Origin: JAGLQA01 sp023135565
GTDB lineage: Bacteria > Acidobacteriota > Aminicenantia > UBA2199
Length of the DNA stretch: 10,295 nt
Assembly: GCA_030639305.1 (NCBI GenBank)
Contig: DAOWCY010000236.1
Location: 1-10,295 of the forward strand
Reading direction: 5' to 3'
The notes beneath the pieces are model-generated. The model had not been told where the DNA came from and did not search any database. It worked only from the letters and a program-made list of their open reading frames with translations. Positions 6,376-10,295 of this stretch are shown here, in pieces (the stretch's first letter is position 1; every line of letters starts with the position of its first letter). The translations under genes and the position numbers were made by a program.

Positions 6376-6555
6376 TTACCTCTCCCTGCCGTCATTATCA
6401 CCCTCTAAATTTGTAAAATCCTTTGAACCGCCTGGAGGGGCAGCGGTATCAACACCTGTAAGGCCTCCGCCCGCACCAGATCTTAGATTTTTAAGTTCGT
6501 GTGCAATTAGCCTTGCAAAGACTCTTTTTTTTGTCTCTCTTGTTTCTTCTTTCAT
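6376..6555 (-). CDS. Graspetide-like RiPP precursor peptide (59 residues)
   Basis: This small gene encodes a leader MKEETRETKKRVFARLIAHE followed by LKNLRSGAGGG and a C-terminal part from Leu32 to Arg59. The ATG at 6553-6555 has an excellent ribosome site, AAGGAGA (6561-6567), five bases upstream, and a sigma70-like promoter lies beyond it. Residues 12-18 (VFARLIA) resemble PFFARFL, the helix by which microviridin leaders bind their ATP-grasp ligases. A Gly-rich stretch (SGAGGG, 26-31) could be the leader/core junction. The putative core offers Thr33, Thr37, Ser44, Lys45 and Thr48 as donors and Asp36, Asp46, Glu51, Asp53, Asp55 and Glu58 as acceptors, but has no TxKYPSD microviridin motif. 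There are no Cys residues. It is read in the same direction as the ligase downstream. Precursor identity is well supported by context; ring pattern and activity are unknown. Confidence 0.8.
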   Translation of the reverse strand: MKEETRETKKRVFARLIAHELKNLRSGAGGGLTGVDTAAPPGGSKDFTNLEGDNDGRER

Positions 6556-6600
6556 AGCAATCTCCTTTTCGATCTAATGTTAAAAACTTTATTAGAGAGA

Positions 6601-6629
6601 AAAATATCATAGTTTTTTAAAAAAGTCAA
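6601..6629 (-). promoter_or_regulatory. Sigma70-like promoter for the precursor peptide gene
   Basis: On the minus strand TTGACT (6624-6629) is followed after 17 bases by TATTTT (6601-6606). Matches to consensus are 5/6 and 4/6. Transcription would start near 6594 and give a leader of about 40 bases before the ATG at 6555. It sits back to back with the promoter of the propeller gene. Confidence 0.5.
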
Positions 6630-6670
6630 CAGCGTTAAGCCCTGGCGTTGAACACATAGCCGCCATTTTT

Positions 6671-6699
6671 TTGACATTTAAAGAAAAAAAGTTTATAGT
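6671..6699 (+). promoter_or_regulatory. Strong sigma70-like promoter for the propeller lipoprotein
   Basis: A perfect TTGACA (6671-6676), exactly 17 bases, then TATAGT (6694-6699, 5/6 match). Transcription would start near 6706, about 30 bases before the ATG at 6737, which has AGGAGG (6728-6733 region) as ribosome site. The two -35 boxes of the divergent pair are about 41 bases apart, so one regulator could act on both. Confidence 0.65.
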
Positions 6700-6736
6700 A
6701 CTCACCTGATACCAAAATTAACAAACAGGAGGAAGA

Positions 6737-7873
6737 ATGAAAAGATTATTTATTTTATTGATCGCATTTCTCATGTCAACATCGGCATGTAATAACGGGA
6801 AAAAAGCGGGTGAAAAAGTGGTTGTGTGCCCGGATGAGCCGCTAAAAGGTATCCTTAAACTAAAAGTGGAGAAAATTTTAACAATCGATTCACTCACCGT
6901 CGATGATGAAAATCCGCCCATATTCAATGGTCTTATGAAAGATAAAAATGATAGTATATATATCAGCAACATTTATCCGGGAATCGCGGTCTATAAATTT
7001 GCAAAAGATGGAAGTTTTTCAAAAAAATTTCTAAGCAAAGGCGAAGGGCCGGGAGAATTACGGTCATTACAATTTTTACAATATGTAGACGATAGGATTA
7101 TAATGGGTTCAGAAAACAAAATAATCGAATATGACCTGGACGGGAATTATATTGCTGAAAAAAGATTGAAAAAATTTTACCCGGCGATTACCATGATAGA
7201 CAAACAGTACTTCATTGCGACTCATCAAAAAACAGAAAATAAAATTGTAAAAAGGATCTGCTCTATTATAAATAAAAACGATGAAAACGAAATATTCAAA
7301 CTACTTGAAACCGGTAGAAGAAATATCGGGAAAACAATTGTCGGGGAAGGTGAAATGACGTTATCCATTTCACTTGCCGGGATTACACCGGATTATATAA
7401 CGCGATACAATGCAAGTAATGACTTGATCTATCAATGTTTAAGCGATGAACCCGACATATATATAAAAAATAGAAATGGCGATTTAATCAAAATAGTTAA
7501 GACTAATTTTAAGAATTGGGTTTTAACTGAGGACGATAAGAATGAAGTAATGAAGAGTTTTTTCAGGTACCCCGACGACATGAAAAATATGGTGAAAAAA
7601 AGTCTCCCTGAGAAAATGCTGGTCATTGAGTCACTGCTGCTCCTGCCTAAAGGTTACTTCGCCGTATATTTTCATAAGAATTGGGAAGAACAAGAAATCC
7701 GGGTATTTGATAAAGAAGGTCAGTTTCAATATATAGTCGAATTCCCGGAAGAACTATCGGGAAGGTCTACTAAATTTACGAAAAATGGGTTTGCGTGTAT
7801 CGAAAGAGAAGAGGATAGAGATTTATATGTTGAATACAAAATAACAAATCTGCCTGAAATATTTTCAGATTGA
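6737..7873 (+). CDS. 6-bladed beta-propeller lipoprotein
   Basis: A complete 378-residue exported protein. MKRLF and a hydrophobic stretch form a signal peptide ending at STSAC, with Cys18 as the likely lipidated residue (Thr at -3 is an uncommon lipobox choice). The mature part has repeated beta-propeller-like strands such as DSIYISNIYPGIAVYKFAKD and ENKIIEYDLDGNYIAEK. The motif KGEGPGEL (101-108) is the hallmark of the 6-bladed beta-propeller (DUF5128/BF3164-like) family. No catalytic residues are recognisable; such proteins are thought to bind ligands or partners at the cell surface. It is clearly AT-richer than the genes at either end of the window (about 33% GC in one 60-base sample against about 50%). 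It is transcribed away from the graspetide-like precursor through a shared intergenic region, which suggests, without proving, a joint role or regulation. Confidence 0.8.
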   Translation: MKRLFILLIAFLMSTSACNNGKKAGEKVVVCPDEPLKGILKLKVEKILTIDSLTVDDENPPIFNGLMKDKNDSIYISNIYPGIAVYKFAKDGSFSKKFLSKGEGPGELRSLQFLQYVDDRIIMGSENKIIEYDLDGNYIAEKRLKKFYPAITMIDKQYFIATHQKTENKIVKRICSIINKNDENEIFKLLETGRRNIGKTIVGEGEMTLSISLAGITPDYITRYNASNDLIYQCLSDEPDIYIKNRNGDLIKIVKTNFKNWVLTEDDKNEVMKSFFRYPDDMKNMVKKSLPEKMLVIESLLLLPKGYFAVYFHKNWEEQEIRVFDKEGQFQYIVEFPEELSGRSTKFTKNGFACIEREEDRDLYVEYKITNLPEIFSD

Positions 7874-7986
7874 TATTAATATAGAATGTATAGAATGTGC
7901 TCGGTGCGTTGGAATGTTGGAATGTTAAAATGCTGCATTTAAACCATTGCGCACGGAGTTAAGCGCTGTAGAGTGCGCTGTATGGT

Positions 7987-8024
7987 GCCCGGCTGCCGGG
8001 CGGTCGTCAACGACCGACTCCCGG
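7987..8024. other. Twin hairpins with a competing alternative stem
   Basis: GCCCGG-CTG-CCGGGC (7987-8001) is directly followed by CGGTCGT-CA-ACGACCG (8001-8016); both stems are perfect. CCGGG (7996-8000) can instead pair with CCCGG (8020-8024), enclosing the second hairpin and breaking the first. The cluster lies in the 245-base gap between the propeller gene and the VWFA-related gene, about 95 bases before the latter's ATG. There is no T-tract. The stretch before it has short tandem-like TAGAATG and TTGGAATG repeats (7882-7925). I saw no clear promoter in this gap. Confidence 0.45.
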
Positions 8025-8118
8025 TAGGGAAAAGGGAACAGGATAGAATCAATCTTCAATGCTCAATATTGCATCCGATTTTTGAACCGCTGCCCGTATA
8101 TATGGCGTAGGAGGAAAT

Positions 8119-10295
8119 ATGAAATACGTTGTACCTTTTTTTATAAGTTTACTACTTATTCTGCCCCTGTCCGCCCAGGAGAAAGTGACGGAACAGGTGA
8201 GCATCGATTGGTGGGTGCTCCCCCTGTTCGTGGTGGATAAAAAAGGCGACCCGGTTCTCGACCTAAAAGACCAGAACGTAGAACTGCTGGTTAATAATAA
8301 AGAAGTAACCGGCTTTACTCTTTACAAGCGAGCTTTCACCGTTGAGGCCGACGGGGCAAAAGAAACGCCGCTCCCTATGGAAAAAGAAAAAGTGGTCTTT
8401 TTACTATTCGATACCGCCTTCACCACACAAGAAAATTTCGAAAGGTCAAAGGCGGTAGCTAAAGATATGGTACAAAAAGCAGACGCAGCCACGCTTTTTA
8501 CCGTGATAGCTGTAGACCCCATGGCAGGCCCGGTATATGGCGGCGGTCCCTCGGCAAATAAAAAAGCAGTGATAAAAATGATCGAAGACAACATAAAGTG
8601 GGCACCCAATTCTAAAAGCATTAGTGCTGTTCTCAGGGCTACCTATGGTACCCAGGTAGTAGGGGATAAGGGAGGGAGGCTTGATGGTGGCGAGCTGAGA
8701 TATCTGGGGGAACAAAGAAGCGGCGGCCTTAGAAAGAGCAACAAAAATTATTTCCAGGCATTTCAAACCCTTTACCATGCCCTCAGCTCCATCAAGGACA
8801 ACAAATTCATCTATCTTTTCTCGGAAGGCATCTCTCTTTTTGCCCGCCAGGTGCTCACCAAGGGGAAAGAGGAGTACTGGTTTTTTATCAAGAAAACAGC
8901 CGGTTATTTAAGCCGCTGTGGAGCCGTGCTTTTTATCGTCAACCCGGCCGGCGCGGTGTTGAATTACCGGAGCCTGCAATCGGGAGAAAATTCCCTGCGT
9001 TTCCTGGCCAAGGAGAGCGGAGGCAAATATATAGAAGGGGAAGAAAAACACATCACCGGCAGCATCGCCATGATGAACCGCGCCTATTATGAGGTGGCTT
9101 TCCCCGACCAGGGTGGGGCCGGCGGGAATATCCATAAAGTGGCAGTCAGGTCGCTGCGTAAAGGAGTTAATATCCACACCCTGCGCAATTTAGAAAAGAG
9201 TAAGTCCTACGGCGAAATGAACTCTTTAGAAAAGGAAGTCCTGGTAGTAACCCTGTTGAGTCCCAGCCCTCTTTTTCGCGCCCCTTTAAAAACCAGCCAC
9301 TTAGATGTAGAAAAATCGCCCGGTAAAGAAGGCGAACTCCTTTACAAGATCAAGCTGCCGGTCAACTTCAGGCAGAAAAGTCTCGAACTTTATAGAGTCA
9401 AGGTGGATGAATATACCAATCAAGCAAATGTTAAAAAAAAGGAATTTACCTCTTCCGGCAAATCGTTGAAACTCACTGTAAAGAAAGAAGATGAAGCCGC
9501 TATGCGTTTGGTGTTGGTCAACGGCAGCGCAAAAATGGCGTTGGTGCAGGGTATTTTTAATGCCGAAGTGGAGAAAGAGTCTATCCTGGCCGGCAAAGCC
9601 GGCGATTTTAAGAAACAAATAGAGCGCATGGGAGAAGGCCGGAAGACCGAGTTGGGTAGAATTACCCTGGGCGCCGCTAAATATTGTTACAAGCTTTCGG
9701 AAGCTGTGTTTCATTATATCTGCAAAGAGACGGTCAGCGAAGTCCTGGATGACATCCGTGTGCAAAAACAGTTAAGGGAATCAAAACTCGATGAAATTAC
9801 CGGCACCTATCGAGCCGGTTTCAGCGCCAGGGATGATAGGCGGGTGGTGCGCCGGAAATTGACCAACAAATATGTAAACGATTACCAACTGGTAAACCGC
9901 AAAGGCCGGTTAATCGAACAAAGACACCTGATCAAAGGAAAAACAAAGAAAATCGGCGGTAAAGAGGGAGTGTTGAAACTCGATGCCTTTATTTCCAGGA
10001 AGGTTTCCCTCTCCCCGCTGACGCTTTTAGGCCCCGGCAGCCAGGATAGGTTTCATTACTGCTTCGTTAAATACGAAAAATTAAAAGGCGTCAAAACGGC
10101 ACTGATCGAATGTTTCCCTAAAGACCCGAAAAAGGCCAAAACTATTTTCGGCAGGTTATGGGTAGATTTAGCCGATCATTCCATCATGCGTATCACTGTT
10201 AATCCCGTATCCATCGGCGGTTACACCGAACTTTTAAAGCGGGCCAAGTATTATAATTCCAAACTGATTTTAACCTGCCGGATCGATTTTTACAA
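8119..10295 (+). CDS. VWFA-related (Acidobacterial-type) secreted protein, 3' end outside the window
   Basis: The frame is open from the ATG at 8119 to the window edge, giving at least 725 residues. GGAGG at 8110-8114 precedes the start. MKYVVPFFISLLLILPLSAQ is a cleavable signal peptide ending in an AQE-type site. Residues 26-66 (VSIDWWVLPLFVVDKKG, then LDLKDQNVELLVN) match the opening of the 'VWFA-related Acidobacterial domain' family. The von Willebrand A-like domain begins near 92 (VVFLLFDTAFT); its metal-site motif, normally DxSxS, is here D98-T-A-F-T, so metal binding may be weak or lost. A second part follows from about 380, and near 675-690 FGRLWVDLADHSIMRI resembles strands of LolA/outer-membrane lipoprotein-sorting-like folds. 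Its function, probably in periplasmic or surface protein binding, is not known. Confidence 0.8.
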   Translation, partial: MKYVVPFFISLLLILPLSAQEKVTEQVSIDWWVLPLFVVDKKGDPVLDLKDQNVELLVNNKEVTGFTLYKRAFTVEADGAKETPLPMEKEKVVFLLFDTAFTTQENFERSKAVAKDMVQKADAATLFTVIAVDPMAGPVYGGGPSANKKAVIKMIEDNIKWAPNSKSISAVLRATYGTQVVGDKGGRLDGGELRYLGEQRSGGLRKSNKNYFQAFQTLYHALSSIKDNKFIYLFSEGISLFARQVLTKGKEEYWFFIKKTAGYLSRCGAVLFIVNPAGAVLNYRSLQSGENSLRFLAKESGGKYIEGEEKHITGSIAMMNRAYYEVAFPDQGGAGGNIHKVAVRSLRKGVNIHTLRNLEKSKSYGEMNSLEKEVLVVTLLSPSPLFRAPLKTSHLDVEKSPGKEGELLYKIKLPVNFRQKSLELYRVKVDEYTNQANVKKKEFTSSGKSLKLTVKKEDEAAMRLVLVNGSAKMALVQGIFNAEVEKESILAGKAGDFKKQIERMGEGRKTELGRITLGAAKYCYKLSEAVFHYICKETVSEVLDDIRVQKQLRESKLDEITGTYRAGFSARDDRRVVRRKLTNKYVNDYQLVNRKGRLIEQRHLIKGKTKKIGGKEGVLKLDAFISRKVSLSPLTLLGPGSQDRFHYCFVKYEKLKGVKTALIECFPKDPKKAKTIFGRLWVDLADHSIMRITVNPVSIGGYTELLKRAKYYNSKLILTCRIDFY

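Noticed and set aside
7885..7941. Plus-strand 18-codon frame after the propeller gene
   Set aside because: No ribosome site, and the sequence is short tandem-like repeats rather than a peptide gene.
8446..9765. Several minus-strand frames of 69 to 154 residues across the VWFA-related gene
   Set aside because: They are antisense shadows of one uninterrupted plus-strand frame with signal peptide, ribosome site and family motifs.
1..10295. CRISPR array, tRNA or rRNA genes
   Set aside because: No regularly spaced repeats and no tRNA- or rRNA-like sequence was seen on either strand.

Overview
The window looks like part of a mid-GC bacterial chromosome, most likely from Candidatus Aminicenantes or another Acidobacteriota-related lineage. 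This is inferred from gene style: a sulfatase-fold lipoprotein ending in an EELRSLGY-type tail, a 'VWFA-related Acidobacterial' protein, and a 6-bladed beta-propeller lipoprotein with a GxGPGE motif. No rRNA or other marker gene is present to confirm this.

Layout. On the minus strand, 77-2263 is a two-gene unit: a sulfatase-fold lipoprotein followed by an extended SDR. A repeat- and hairpin-rich divergent promoter region (2264-2581) separates it from a plus-strand GT-C membrane glycosyltransferase (2582-4288). Facing this is a 5'-truncated SRPBCC gene (4397-4774, minus), then about 200 bases without a gene. The centre of the window (4971-6555, minus) is a probable graspetide (omega-ester peptide) locus. 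It holds a 59-residue precursor peptide gene at 6376-6555 and, about 290 bases downstream, an MvdC/MvdD-type ATP-grasp peptide ligase (4971-6089). Two strong, back-to-back sigma70-like promoters at 6601-6699 drive the precursor on one side and a propeller lipoprotein (6737-7873) on the other. After a spacer with twin hairpins comes a VWFA-related secreted protein (8119 to the window end, incomplete).

How the parts fit. The precursor leader carries a VFARLIA helix resembling the PFFARFL ligase-recognition motif of microviridin leaders, and the only ligase nearby has the MvdD-type signature residues (WRRRP, TDWR, DFIVTPE, FLEVN). The C-terminal half of the peptide is rich in Thr/Ser/Lys donors and Asp/Glu acceptors but lacks the microviridin TxKYPSD core, so the ring pattern would differ. 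No dedicated transporter, protease or acetyltransferase is visible. The divergent propeller lipoprotein may belong to the system (transport, binding or immunity), but that is inference from position only. The truncated SRPBCC gene, scattered TCGGAC-type inverted repeats and lower GC of the peptide locus suggest it was inserted as a module.
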